From Tilletiaria anomala UBC 951 (Eukaryota > Basidiomycota > Exobasidiomycetes > Georgefischeriales > Tilletiariaceae): a DNA stretch of 53,070 nt. Location: assembly GCF_000711695.1 (NCBI RefSeq), contig NW_013546902.1, positions 1 to 53,070 on the forward strand, in the 5' to 3' direction. Below the pieces are notes generated by a model, which was not told the DNA's origin, did no database searches, and saw only the letters and a program-made list of their open reading frames with translations. Both the position numbers and the translations under genes were made by a program. Within the stretch, counting starts at the first letter, position 1. Each line of letters opens with the position of its first letter. Of the stretch, positions 12,664-23,427 are shown piece after piece.

Positions 12664-13355
12664 TCATGCAGCGACCGAGCTGAGAAGGTCACTGTCACCG
12701 GCGTCGAGAACAGTCATGACACTGTCGCAAACAAGAATGAGATGGTCAGCTGCTGCGTCATGCGTGTTTGAAAAGCTGTTTCCAATCTTCTTTCGGCCAG
12801 CATCTCGCGCCACAAACCGCCTCGCCCTTGATTGCTTCAATTGAGCGCGATGAACGGCAAAGCGGCGCAGCCACGCGACGCGAGCAAGAAACACATGATA
12901 TCCGACCACAGTCCACAAAGGGATGCGCTGACTCCTGTTTGCGAAGAGCCTCAGCTTTTCCCCTTGCCCCGATGGCGCAGCGTCCCAAGACTCGAGGCCT
13001 GTCCTCTTCTCCAGGTTCTTCCTTGCCTTCCTTCGGCTGTGCACGTCGCATTTGATCACAAAAATACCCACCCCACACGGAAAAGCTTTCCCGCCGCTGT
13101 CCCGAGCGCAACATTGCTGCCCTGGTAGTGGTGCACGCTGGTCTTGCTAAGCATAGCGTAGTACTCGATCTCACTCTTGCGCAAAGGCGGAGTGTTGGCC
13201 GAGATGAGAATGAGCTTTGCTTTGCCGGTGCGCATCGACTTGAGAGCCGACTTGAGTCCAAGCTGTACCTTGCCGGACTTCATGACCAGCTGGAGCTTGG
13301 AGTTGATGTTGTCCTGCGAAGAGGACTTCTTCGCCTTGTTCGATGCGGCCGGCAT
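12664..13355 (-). CDS. RPL30: 60S ribosomal protein eL30
   Basis: Two coding exons, 13072-13355 and 12664-12721, encode 113 residues (the family is usually 105-115). The protein contains [36 protein letters not shown] and [11 protein letters not shown], then [11 protein letters not shown] after the intron, a near-complete match to eukaryotic eL30. It is a structural protein of the large subunit with an L7Ae-like fold. The 350-nt intron uses donor GTGGGT. I chose it because GKLFRVG continues directly into [11 protein letters not shown], as in yeast. The start at 13355 lies 2 nt downstream of a strong acceptor, so a 5' UTR intron is likely (separate entry). The gene is divergent from eL37, and the two may share regulation. 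Confidence 0.95.
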
Positions 13356-13357
13356 TG

Positions 13358-13402
13358 CTGAAAAATCAAATCATGTTAGCTTCCATGCATAACTCAGCGC
13401 AC
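13358..13402 (-). other. probable 5' UTR intron of eL30
   Basis: Read on the minus strand, donor GTGCGC is followed by branch-like CTAAC, a T-rich tract and TTTTTCAG, ending 2 nt before the eL30 ATG. The intron would be 45 nt. The acceptor and branch are among the best in the window. The donor is less certain, and a longer intron starting further upstream is possible. Confidence 0.55.
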
Positions 13403-14730
13403 CATATGCCTGCAGAAAGCTTCCTTTGAGCGCACATCTCTTTTGCAAAAAAGAGGCAGTCCTTCCCGACTTGCTGAAATGCAGGAGATGGGCACACTCA
13501 GAAGTGGCCCATATCTGACACTTCTAAACACTTTGGAAGAGTCTGAGCTGATATGAATGCCGCCAAATGCCAGCCTCTTCAAATAGCATTATTCTCGCAG
13601 TACGCGACGAGCAGCTGTGTCTGTTGGGATGCTCTCGCAAAGGCGGGTGCCATCCTGCTCGGCTTCCGTCGAAAGCACGAGGTCCGCTCCGGTCGTTCGT
13701 TCCTTCGCAAGTTGGCTTCCTACCACCTCCTATCCAGCCCAAACTCCGCCAGCAGCTGTTGCATCCTCGATGATGACTCACTGATGACTGTATGCAATGG
13801 TGCCCGACAAAACCTTGACAAGCAGTAGACCTCTGGACCTCTATAGCTTGACGGCGAGATGTGCTTCAGCTTCAATTCTGGAAGTGTGCAACGACATGGT
13901 GGGCGCAGCGGTGTGGCTGCGGAACACTATGTGGAGGTTTCTTCCTCCGCCGTTCCACCCACCCACCTTCCCACTCACAGTGTCGCAGCACGGCAGTAGT
14001 GAGCACTCCGCGCCTGTTCCCCCGAACCGCCGCAAGACGCCTACCACACTGCTTTCGCTGCCAAAAGTGATTCATTTGAGCCTTCTTCGCACATGCTCTT
14101 GCGCACCCATCTGTTAGATCATCCAAAGGTCGGTCACGCAAGTATCGTCAAGGTAAGCTGAAGAGCTACTGCTGAAGAGGCGCACAATCTGCTCGGAATA
14201 CAACTCAGACGCAGGGAGCTGGAACCTGCGTGCACTAGGGAGGCACGCGAGGGCTACCGGGAGGTTCATGGAGGGGAGGAGGTCACGATTTCAGCTTCAA
14301 TAGTGTTTGGGGTCGCACATGCAAATGAGACCACCTCAGGAGAAGAAAAGAATGTCCAAGAAGATGGAAGCTAGGCGTCAACGACGAAGCCCAGCGCTTT
14401 ATCACACCGGATGACGAAGGGACACATCCGTGGTCTCCTTCAGTCGCGTGTGGCGTTAAATCCTGGGCGCAATGTAGGAGATGCGTAGTTGGGTGCTCCA
14501 CAGCTCGTGCAGCACATAATGGAAGCTGCAGTACTGTCGATGCAATATCTTTTTTGCCGCTGACGATGGAGAGTGGGTCGGCACAACGAAGACAGGCGAA
14601 ATGTGACGACGTGCAGGAGAGAGCCAGCAGGCATGGATTCTCTCCTCGGGGCAGATTGGCGTCTCGTTGCAACATTAGGAGACTAAGAGATATCTTGACT
14701 CACTCGATTCGTTGCCTACCCACAGGCAAG
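13403..14730. promoter_or_regulatory. shared divergent promoter of eL30 and eL37
   Basis: About 1.3 kb separates the starts of two ribosomal protein genes transcribed away from each other. Open frames here, up to 130 codons on either strand, show no domain and are probably chance. Co-regulation of ribosomal protein genes is well established in fungi. Whether this interval carries a shared activator site cannot be read without a motif search. Confidence 0.45.
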
Positions 14731-15334
14731 ATGACTAAGGGTACGACTTCGTTCGGTAAGCGACAGTGAGTATTGAGCGGAGCTTTGCATATCAGAAACA
14801 GGACAAGTGGCGGTTTGGAAGGCTAGTGTGCGCTCTGGCATGCTTCGGAGAGCCCTTTGATGGAGAAGATTCTTGGCTAGGCAAACAGTTTGCCCATCGC
14901 GGCAGATTTCTTGCAGGCTGTGCGGTACGGGATGCGCGGCTACGTCAAACGGCGCTGCCATGATGTCAGCTTAACTAAATATGTTGGTAGCTGATCCCCG
15001 TGACGTTACCGCTCCTCTTTTCAGCACCAAGACGCACACGCTGTGCCGTCGCTGTGGCCGGCGCTCGTTCCACAAGCAGGACAAGAGCTGCGCTTCGTGC
15101 GGCTTCCCTCGCGCGAAGACCCGCTCATACCAGTGGGGCAAGAAGGCCATTCGCAGGCACACGTGAGTTTTCTCCCGCATTTGCCACTGTTTCTGTCTTT
15201 GTACTGATTCCAAGTTAATTCGTCTCACTAGTACCGGTACTGGTCGCATGCGCCACATGAAGGACGTCCCGCGACGGGCAAAGAACGGCTTCAGGACCGG
15301 CGTTGCGAAGAAGGCGACTCCGGCTTCTGCATAG
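14731..15334 (+). CDS. RPL37: 60S ribosomal protein eL37
   Basis: Three exons, 14731-14765, 15025-15162 and 15232-15334, give 91 residues. The 35-nt first exon encodes [11 protein letters not shown]. The second holds the four-cysteine zinc-binding motif (CRRCG...CASCG) and [15 protein letters not shown]. The third adds [15 protein letters not shown] and a short basic tail. Order, cysteine spacing and length match eL37, a zinc-binding 60S protein that contacts 25S/5.8S rRNA. Both introns begin GTGAGT and end TTTCAG or ACTAG. The first intron (259 nt) is long for this window. All junctions restore the family sequence exactly. Confidence 0.96.
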
Positions 15335-16267
15335 ATGTCTGCCCTTTCGTACCAAAGACCAGTCAAGTAGGTCACACTCCACCGCCCTCCGGGAATGCCG
15401 CCTTTTGAGCATACATGAAGCGGCCGAAGTAACCTGTTCTCTGGATGGCTCTTACCGTCTTCTCTCACGCTTTGTCGAGATTGTAAAACAGCAACATGAT
15501 ATGCATCTAGCGATGATCCATGCCCACTGTCCAATTATCGATAGTTCATGTCTGCGGTGATAGCCACCGCAAGCAACTCCCAACCCGACGCGAACGCAGG
15601 CACAATACAGCAAATGATTCTTGTTGATGATGCTAGAGTACTACTTGAGTGCATATGACCCTTGAGGGGGGCATAAAGCTCGCTCGTTCGTGCGTTGGAT
15701 GGGTATGCTCCTTGACGGGGGAGTTTTGTGACATGAATGGACCTTCTACATGCTGAGTTCAGATTTGGTGAGTTGGGACGAATGAGTGAATGATTGAATG
15801 TAACGAGAGAAGCAAGGGACGCTGGCGTGGAACTCGCGTGTCGTGTAGGAGAAGTGAATTGGTGGTTGTGCGGCGAAAGAAAGAAGCAAACGGACCACTG
15901 CTATCCATGACCTCTCTCCACTCTTCGCCTCCACGCGCCGAGACTGCTGGGTGTCAGAGCGAAGTATACGACAAGCGGAAGTGGAGAGGCTCGAGGCCCC
16001 GGACGGGCGCTAACTCGGTAACAGGCGGAAATGGGCGCCCGCCTGCGAGCGAGTGGAACGAAAGGTGCGAAAGTTGCTGCATTACGGATAGCCGAGGCTG
16101 CTTCGACCGCGGCTGTTGGAGCCTGGCCGAAGAGAAGAGTGGCGTGGTAGGGAATGTGAGAGAAAGAGTGCGTTACATGTGCGAGGCAGGCGGACGAGCA
16201 AGCAAGACGAGAAAGCGACGCGACGGATTTGTAGGTTCTTCGTTTTCCTTGTGGCGCTTCTCTTCCT
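15335..16267. other. convergent spacer between eL37 and importin alpha
   Basis: About 930 bases hold the 3' ends of two converging genes. A plus-strand open frame of 174 codons (15790-16314) is present, but it overlaps the importin-alpha 3' end, lacks any domain, and has the arginine- and serine-rich look of antisense reading. I see no clear gene and no recognisable polyadenylation consensus. Confidence 0.5.
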
Positions 16268-18063
16268 TCACTGGTTCATCCCATCGCCGCCATTCGCAGC
16301 GGGCCCAAAGTTGAAGCCGCCAGAGGGTGCTGCGAGGTCGGACTTGAATGCAAATGTGCCACTCTCATTGACGGCCGGCGGCATGGTGGCCGCTTCGGCT
16401 GCGTCGTCCTCGTCGGGGAAGTACGTGTCCATGATGAAGAAGCACTTCTTGTAGATCTCGAGGTTCTCGTGGTGTTGCAGGTTGTGGATGGCGACCATGC
16501 CTCCGCACTCTTCGATGTGCATGGCGTACTGGTTCACGGCACCCGGACCAGCGGCGCTCTTCTCCTGCTCGCCAATCTTGAGGATGTTCTCGAGGCCGTC
16601 GAGGGCGACCTGGATGATCTTGTTGTCCATCATGCCGAGCAGGTCGCACAGCGGCTTGATGCACCCTTGTGAGACGAGGTAGCGGATCTGCGATGGCTGC
16701 TGCAGGCCGCCCGAGGTGGCATTGGATATGGCCCAGCAGGCCTCCTTGCGCGTCTTGTAGTCAGCGCTCTTGAGGATCTCGATGAGCGGTGGAATGATGT
16801 TGGCATCGATAATGGCTTGGATCTGGTGTGTCGAGCCGGCAGTGATGTTGGAGATGGTCCAGCATGCCTCTTTCTTGATGCCCTCCTTGTGCGAGGAGAG
16901 GAGGGAAAGCAGAGGAACGAGTGCGCCGGATGCGATGACGACCTGCGTCTGCAAGTCATCACCCGTGACGATGTTGCCGACTGAGCGGAGCGCCGGGGTC
17001 TGAACAGCGGTGGAATGATGGGTGAGGAGGTCGACGAGGCGCCTGCAAAGGCCCGCCTCGATGACCGCTTGGATCTTCTCGTTCGGACCGTCGGAGAGGT
17101 AGGAGATGGCCCAGCAGGCGTCGATCAGGATCTCCTCGTCCATCGAGTAGATCAGCTTGGTAAGGATGGACAGCGCAGGCGACACCAGCTCCCAGCTCGG
17201 TTGCGGGTTCTTGCCCCGGCAGAAATTGCTCAGCGTCCAGGTCGCGTTGCGTAGCATGCTGATCTTGTGGTTCTCGCTGAGCAGCGCAATGAGCGGCGGC
17301 AGGGCACCTTGCTTGAGTACGTAGTCACGGCACTTGGGGCTGTCGCCGGCGATGTTGCCCAATGCCCAGACGGCCTGTTCGCGCACATCGAGGACTTGGG
17401 AGGAGAGAAGCTCGATGAAGATAGGGACTGCTCCCGACTCGATGACGACCTGCGTGTGATCCGAGGTGCCTGATGCTATGTTGGTCAGCGCCCAGGCCGC
17501 TTCGAACTGGATCATGCTGTGTGGGCTGCGCAGGAATTCGACGAATCTCGGGACAACGCCGCACGCGATGACCTTTTCAATAGGAGGGTTCTTCTCTTTG
17601 GACAGCAGCTTGCGGAATTTGGTGGTTGCGTCGAGCTGGGCAGACTCGTCGGTGGACATGACACCTTCGATCATGACGGGCAGCTGCTCGTTGAGCTGCG
17701 ATAATGAGAGCGAAGAGAGGCCGGGGATTGTCCATGTCAGCATTTACTCAGCTTGCATCGAAAGCTTTCCACCGTGTGGCAAGAGCAAGAAGCAAGTGTA
17801 GAGGCTTTGGACGCGCATCCTTCGGAATGTTTCACACGCACCTGACTGTCAAGCGCCGCGCCCACGGCATCTTCGTCATCGGTCTCTCCATCGGTATCGA
17901 CAGTGCTGAGGTCCATGTTCCTCCGCTTTGCCATCGACTCTTCCCTTTTGGCCCGGCGAATCTCGACCTGGGCCTCCTCCCTTCTCCGGCGCAGTTCATC
18001 CTGCTTGAAGAGGGCCTTGTTCTTGTAGGAGTCTTGGCGTCCCGGTGCGCCTCGGAACGACAT
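16268..18063 (-). CDS. SRP1: importin subunit alpha (karyopherin alpha)
   Basis: Two exons, 17842-18063 and 16268-17695, encode 549 residues (the family is 520-560). Residues 1-75 form the arginine-rich importin-beta-binding domain, including [20 protein letters not shown]. From about residue 85 there are tandem armadillo repeats with the conserved W...N pairs that bind nuclear localisation signals: [36 protein letters not shown] and WAISNATSG. The acidic C-terminal region ends in a Gly/Asn-rich tail. The intron uses the unusual donor GTGCGT, with acceptor ATCGCAG; the junction gives [16 protein letters not shown] as expected. The protein carries cargo with classical localisation signals into the nucleus together with importin beta. 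The open frame just before exon 2 contains an in-frame ATG that is intronic. Confidence 0.96.
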
Positions 18064-18791
18064 GTCGGCGGTATGAGTCTTGTTATTGTCAAATTGTCCT
18101 CAAGAGCTGGAGTGCAGAATTGTACAACCTGCGTGCGTGCAGCAGCGGCAAACATTGGCGGCTCGAGCGGTGTGAGAAAAGTTACGATTCAAGCACCCTT
18201 CCTGGCCAATGAATCGCCCGACTTACCTGTGACACCCAAGCGCGGCGGAGGCTTTGTGCTTGTGCGCAAGATGAACAACTGGGCCACGACAAGTTGAGCG
18301 GGCAGAGTGCTGGTGCGAAGTAAATGCACCTTGCAAACTGGAAGAAGCTGGGCTAACCACCCGTGCCATATGGAAGGAGATGGTGATGAGAGTATCATCG
18401 ACCAACACAACGCGCGTTGGAGTGCTCCCCCTCTCTCTGTTGGGTGCGCTCTGCTCCTGCTCTCTCTTTCTGAAAGGGAAAAAATGGCGATTTTGCAACT
18501 GTGTTGGAGTCGTGCGCTGCCGCAGCGCGTCGCACGCACCTGGCCAGTCAAAAGCGTCGGTTGTTATCCCGTCCTCTCCCTTGCTCATTCCGCTGCCACC
18601 CGCGATGAGATGAGCAAGTCAAGTCACAAGCGTCTGCCAGATCTCTCTCGTCCCAATCACCAGAACGGGACTCTGTATCAACTCGTGCATCGTTCATCCT
18701 GGACGGAAGCTAGCAAAGAGGCTCACGTACGCACGCACGCATACAGCTGGCTATTCAGCGATCGATTCTCAGGACAGCCACTCCAGCCAGC
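18064..18791. promoter_or_regulatory. divergent promoter of importin alpha and Cox8-type gene
   Basis: About 730 bases lie between two divergent starts. Both strands are open for stretches of 100-200 codons, without domains. The last 200 bases before the Cox8-type ATG contain CTCTC and CTTGC tracts typical of fungal leaders. No specific operator is recognisable. Confidence 0.4.
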
Positions 18792-19533
18792 ATGATCGCC
18801 GCACTTGCTTCCAGGCGGGCCGTCCCCGTCGCCGCTCGCGCCCTCCGCCAGCCGCAGATGCAGGCGAGGCGTGCGATGCACATCGAGAACACGGCTGAGA
18901 CGGTGAGTCGCAGGGCTTCCAGACGGAGTGGCATACGACAAGGGACGGGCGAGCAAGGAGCGAGCGGGGCATGCGCGCGCTGGTTTTGATGGAGGCCTCG
19001 AAGAACATGGCATTTACTCGAGGGAAGGAGACGGCTCAGCGCGGGGGAGGCTGATGCACGCACCTTGATGTAGAGGTCGGCTGGAAAGTTGGGAGGCATT
19101 TTCCCGCAGGCTTTTACGTGAAACACATGCAGCTGACGCACTCACTCTCATTTTCTGCGACTTTGATCCTGATTGCATCCCGAGCAGTCTCGTGAGTAGT
19201 ACTTTGGGCACACGGATCTATCTCCTGCAAGGCAAAGAGTGGGCTGACGAGTTGCACACGCACAACCCCTGCTATCTCCCACAGTGCCATTCAAGCAGGG
19301 CCCATCCGTCAAGGTCCCGATCGCCGTCTGCCTCACCCTCTTCTTGGCCGGCGGCTTTTCACTGCCCTTCATCGCTGCTCGCTTCCAGATGTGAGTCCTT
19401 CGTTCTTGGCACATGTTGCTCACCCATCCCATTTCTTGTGCTCCGATGTGTGCTTCACATGCTGATTTGCATTTAAACTTGCCTGCGCATCTCTTCGCCA
19501 TATATTCACAGGAAGAAGTCGGCCGGTGCATGA
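18792..19533 (+). CDS. COX8: cytochrome c oxidase subunit, Cox8/COX7C family
   Basis: Four exons, 18792-18902, 19188-19191, 19285-19390 and 19512-19533, give 80 residues. The N-terminus (MIAALASRRAVPVAARALRQ) is basic and alanine-rich, a mitochondrial targeting sequence. After the second junction comes SLPFKQG, matching the LPF motif of the family, then one membrane span (about 49-71, including PIAVCLTLFLAGGFSLPF) and the tail RFQMKKSAGA. It would be a small accessory subunit of inner-membrane complex IV. Exon 1 ends in phase 0, but the LPF exon needs one extra base. The 4-nt exon TCTC, flanked by GAGCAG and GTGAGT, repairs the frame and supplies the Ser-Leu before Pro-Phe. The ortholog call is by motif and topology. 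Confidence 0.85.
19188..19191 (+). other. 4-nt micro-exon in the Cox8-type gene
   Basis: TCTC sits between the acceptor CGAGCAG and the donor GTGAGT. Joining exon 1 (phase 0) to this micro-exon and then to TGCCATTC restores the family motif LPF. A 7-nt variant, using the GAG upstream of CAG as acceptor, would also keep frame and add one Gln. Confidence 0.65.
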
Positions 19534-19734
19534 AGGCCCCACATGTAAACCTTTTCGAACGCATCGAATATCATACATGCTGGACACGCCGTTGCAGATC
19601 GCCAAGAATGAGTTGATGATGTTCTAGAGGCTTCTTGCGTACAAAGGTGGCGCGGCAAAGAAGCGCAGAACGAAGGGTGATGCCTCGTGAATGCGTCGAG
19701 TGAACTTAATTCTCGAGACGGCGTCTATGGTCCG

Positions 19735-21631
19735 TCACACAACAGTTGCCGGTTCTTTCCCCGTTCCCCTCGCTTCCGCCTTGTTAGATGCATCCTCCTT
19801 GCGTTTGCGTCTCTTGCTACCTTCCTTCATCTCTCGCTTCCTGATGCTCTCCTTGCGGCCGACGATGCTGCCCGCGGCGACACGCACATCTTTCCGCTCG
19901 ATGGGCGCACGCTTGAGCTTTTTCTTGGCGTTCTGGCTCGGGTTCTTGAGCTCCAGGAGCCACTGCGGCACATCGCAGCCAGACTGGCGCATCACGTTGA
20001 CGACGCTGGAAAAGGAGCAATGAGCAGTACGAGACAGGTGCACAGAGTCAGCGCGTCTGCTGATCCACCAGGACAACAGATATGCAATCGAGCAATATGA
20101 CTTACGTCTTTAGATACGGAGCGTCGTCCTTGGTGAAGAACGTGATAGCCTCGCCCTGTTTGCCCGCTCTGCCCGTACGCCCGATCCGATGGACATAACT
20201 CTGCACCGTCTGCGGAAAGTCATAGTTGAGCACGAGGCTGACGCCTTTAAAGTCGATACCGCGCGCCATGAGCTCAGTGCAAATGAGCACCCACACGTCT
20301 CCGCGCTTGAACGCCTGGATCACGCCTTCGCGCTGCACCTTGGAGCGCTCCGAGTGGATGACGTCGACGTGCAGGCCGTCGTAGACGAGCTCATGGAAGA
20401 GCTCCTTGGCGCGCTCGATCGACTGCACGAACAGCAGTACGGGCGGTTTCAGTTTGCCCTCCTGGATCAGCGAGCGCAGCGCGTGCAGCTTGCCGTCCTC
20501 GGAGCCGACAAAGACGAGGCTCTGCTCGATGCGCTCGTTCGCAGCGTCCTTCGTGCCGACAATGACGCGGCACTCATCAACCATGAACGTGTTCGCCATC
20601 TCCTCCACGCCAGATGGCAGAGTGGCGGAAAAGAGCGCCTTACGAAGCTTGGGGTGCGAGCAGGCCGCGAGGATGCTGTCTGTTTGTGCGAGGAAGTTCT
20701 GCTCCAGCAGGCGATCTGCCTCGTCCAACACGAGATGCTGCACATTCGATAGGTCCAGCTCGTTGTTTTCGATAGCGTGCACGAGCCGCAGTGGCGTGGT
20801 GATGAGGATATCGTACTTCTTGCGCGTCATCGGGTCCGCCGACTCTTCAGCCTGCGTAACCCTCGTGTTGTTCAGCACGCAGATCCTCCATTTCCGTCCT
20901 TGGCACAGCTTCCGCAGCTGCTCGTAGATCTGTTGCGCGAGCTCACGCGTTGGCGAAACAATCACCGCTCGGAAGCCCTCCTTCTTCGCCGCCGGTACGC
21001 CGAGGTGGTAGAGGATGGGAAGCAGGAACGCGAGCGTCTTTCCCGACCCCGTCGGAGCTCCTGCAAGAAGGTCACGGTTATCGAGCATGACGCCCATCGC
21101 TCCCTTCTGTATCGGTGTCGGTGTCTTCCATCCCGTTCCATGCAGGTTCCGAACCAGGTACTTGTGTACCTTCCATCGCTCCTCGAGCTCTCTCCACGAA
21201 GCAAGCGGAAAAGGGACGTCGGTGCCTTTCGTCCGGATGCGATTTGCCTTGAGGAATGTGCTCAAAGTCTCCTTTGTTACTGGACCTTCTGAAATTCCGG
21301 TTCCTTCCGAGGCATCCTCTTCGGCATCTTCTCCGCCATCAACTCGCTTGCGCTTGCCTTTTGCCTTGTCTGAAGTGCCGTCCTCCTCAAGTTTGCCGGT
21401 CTTGGCAGCACTACCGAAGAAATCGAGCTCTTTCGGAACTACAATGGAAGCTTGCGTGCCTTTCCCATTTTGGCCTCCCACTGAAGAAGCTTGTTTGCTG
21501 GATTCGGCGGGAGACGAGCCGGAGGCTGACGCATCGGCGAGATGAGGGTGGAAGAGCTGGACATCTCGAGCGAAGCGATTCTTGTCGAAACGGATGCCAC
21601 CACCACCGGTCAGCGCCTGGAAGACGTCCAT
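19735..21631 (-). CDS. ROK1: DEAD-box RNA helicase Rok1 (DDX52 type)
   Basis: Two exons, 20106-21631 and 19735-20005, encode 598 residues. Motifs in order are: Q-motif region WKTPTPIQ; motif I APTGSGKT (about 195); PTRELAQQI; motif II DEAD (about 301); SAT (about 334); and HRIGRTGRAG near 485. The N-terminus MDVFQALTGGGGIRFDK and the downstream MRQSGCDVPQW are typical of Rok1, the helicase that acts with snR30/U14 pathways in early 18S rRNA processing in the nucleolus. The 100-nt intron (GTAAGT to CCAG) falls between YLKT and VVNVMRQSG. The last 80 residues are lysine-rich and probably nucleolar targeting. The gene converges on the Cox8-type gene, with about 200 bases between the stops. Confidence 0.95.
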
Positions 21632-22091
21632 GGCGTGTGTTGTTCAGTTTCGGATGTATACAAGTTGAGATATGCTGTGGCTACCTCCTCTTGTTCTCAC
21701 GTCCAATGTGCTTCTTGCACATATGCTTCTGAGTGGGTTGGTTGTGCTGCTTTGAGCAATGACCTGTATGAGAGGGTTATGTCGCATCCTTGGATGGCTG
21801 ATGGCTTTCGCTGTTCGCGGTGAAAAACCCTCGGAATTCGGAACACACATTTCCCAGATGGGCCTGATCACAAGAGAAAATATTGACTTGTTGAACTAGA
21901 CAATTGTAGAGCCAGGCGATGTGCATCATTCCCTCCAGAAATCAGATAATCAACCCTTTCGACCGACAAAGCATCGTCGGAAGATGCAAGTGCGCGCACA
22001 GTGACGAACGAATACTGGAAGCGAAAGTCACGAGCAAAGAAGCAGAATTCCCCGGATCCATGCACCCGACTGCCCGTCCCCCATCTACAAG
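21632..22091. promoter_or_regulatory. divergent promoter of Rok1 and Naa40
   Basis: A 460-base interval lies between two divergent starts. It holds no gene. I see no clear TATA box or operator; it presumably drives both genes. Confidence 0.45.
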
Positions 22092-23293
22092 ATGAGGCGC
22101 GGTCAACGAACACGAGCGCAGTTGGTCGCGCATGAAGCTTGCCAGGTGTGGAGGCGTCACATACAGGGCTGGTCAGAGGATGCGACTGCAATATGGCTGA
22201 AATACGATGCTATGCTGTCCCGCAGCAAAATAAGGACGAACTGCATTCACACTTCAAGGGACGCGTGGCGACTATTAGCGCGTTGAAGCTCACTGATGAT
22301 TGGGGGTGCGTGTGTGACATGCCGGACCATCTCGGACACGTCTCATACGGCTTCTCCTTCATTCTTTCTCAGAATCGAAGTCTCGGTCACTTTTGCCCAT
22401 GAGCTGAATCGTGACCTTGAGACTGAGATCATGAAGCTCCTGGAGCTCAATATGCGACCGTTGTGCGTCACGTTCACAGCTATCGCGCGAAAGACACGAG
22501 CAACCTTACATTGGCTGATTATTATTCTATCGTTCACCCATGCCCTCTGGGGCAAATAGATACGATCAGTCTGCGCAGGGCTGGAATAGGCGCGAAAAGC
22601 TCAAAGAGATGCGCGAGGCTCCTTCTCGCTTCCTACTCGCACGTGCGAGTGTTCGAACGCGCGCAGAAGATGCTCTGTCGGAGGGAGCAAATGTTTCGGC
22701 GGCCGGAAAGGGAGAATTAGTGGGGTATACAATGTTCAGGTTAGATTTTGAGGAGTGCGACGAAGACGATCCACTGAGACTGATAGACGAGCAGGATATT
22801 GAGCTGGCCTACTGGTGTGTCTGTGACGCGCTCCGTCGGTACGAAAGAGACGAAGGCGATTGAGCTTTGTGCTGTCCATCTGACCCGCAGCTACGAATTA
22901 CAAGTCGCTCCTCCATACAGAGGCAAAGGCGTGGGGCAATTTTTGCTCGGCTGCCTGGAAGACATAGCCAAAGCGAGCAGGATGAAGAAAGTCATGCTGA
23001 CTGCGTTTCTGCACAATCGGTCAGCGCTGGAGTTCTACCGAGCGCAAGGGTGAGTTTCTGAACTGTGGCCCCAACGAAGGAAGTCATTCGGTAGCGCTGC
23101 GCACGGCTCTTTCATTGCGCGCTTATAACAATGTGATTGCTCTCTTTTCAGCTATACTCCTGATCTCATTAGCCCGCAGGAAACCGACGGCGATGGGCAT
23201 ACAATAGCAGATTATCAGATCTTGAGCAAAGCACTTGTTCAGCCCGCACGGGAATGTATCCAACGCGCTCGGCCGCACGTTCAATCGCAATGA
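22092..23293 (+). CDS. NAT4: N-alpha-acetyltransferase Naa40/Nat4 (NatD)
   Basis: Six exons, 22092-22145, 22226-22305, 22373-22462, 22560-22814, 22891-23049 and 23152-23293, give 259 residues. The family pattern is rebuilt across junctions: AHELNRDLE...LELNMRPLYDQSAQGW, then RREKLKEM, then YCYELQVAPPYRGKGVG with the R-x-x-G-x-G acetyl-CoA loop, KKVMLTAFLHNRSALEFYR and DYQILSK near the end. Human NAA40 has the same order. NatD acetylates the N-terminal serine of histones H4 and H2A. Introns 2 and 3 use donor GTGCGT. The last five exons are well supported by alignment; exon 1 and its junction (CAG/GTGTGG) are the weakest part, and a start at 22139 with fewer exons is the alternative. Confidence 0.88.
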
Positions 23294-23427
23294 ACCGGTC
23301 AAAGAGTCATTTAGCCGAAGAGAGCATGCTGAGCTTCTCTGTTGTGATGCGCATCTGTTGTGCATATGTATATCCTGCTTCGCGTCTCAATGATAGAACA
23401 GAATATTCTGGTATTACTGAAAGATAA

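Noticed and set aside
15790-16314. 174-codon plus-strand frame
   Set aside because: It overlaps the importin-alpha 3' end, has no domain and has antisense-type composition.
20189-20927. Plus-strand frames of 170-190 codons
   Set aside because: They are antisense shadows of the Rok1 exon, a high-GC coding region that opens other frames.
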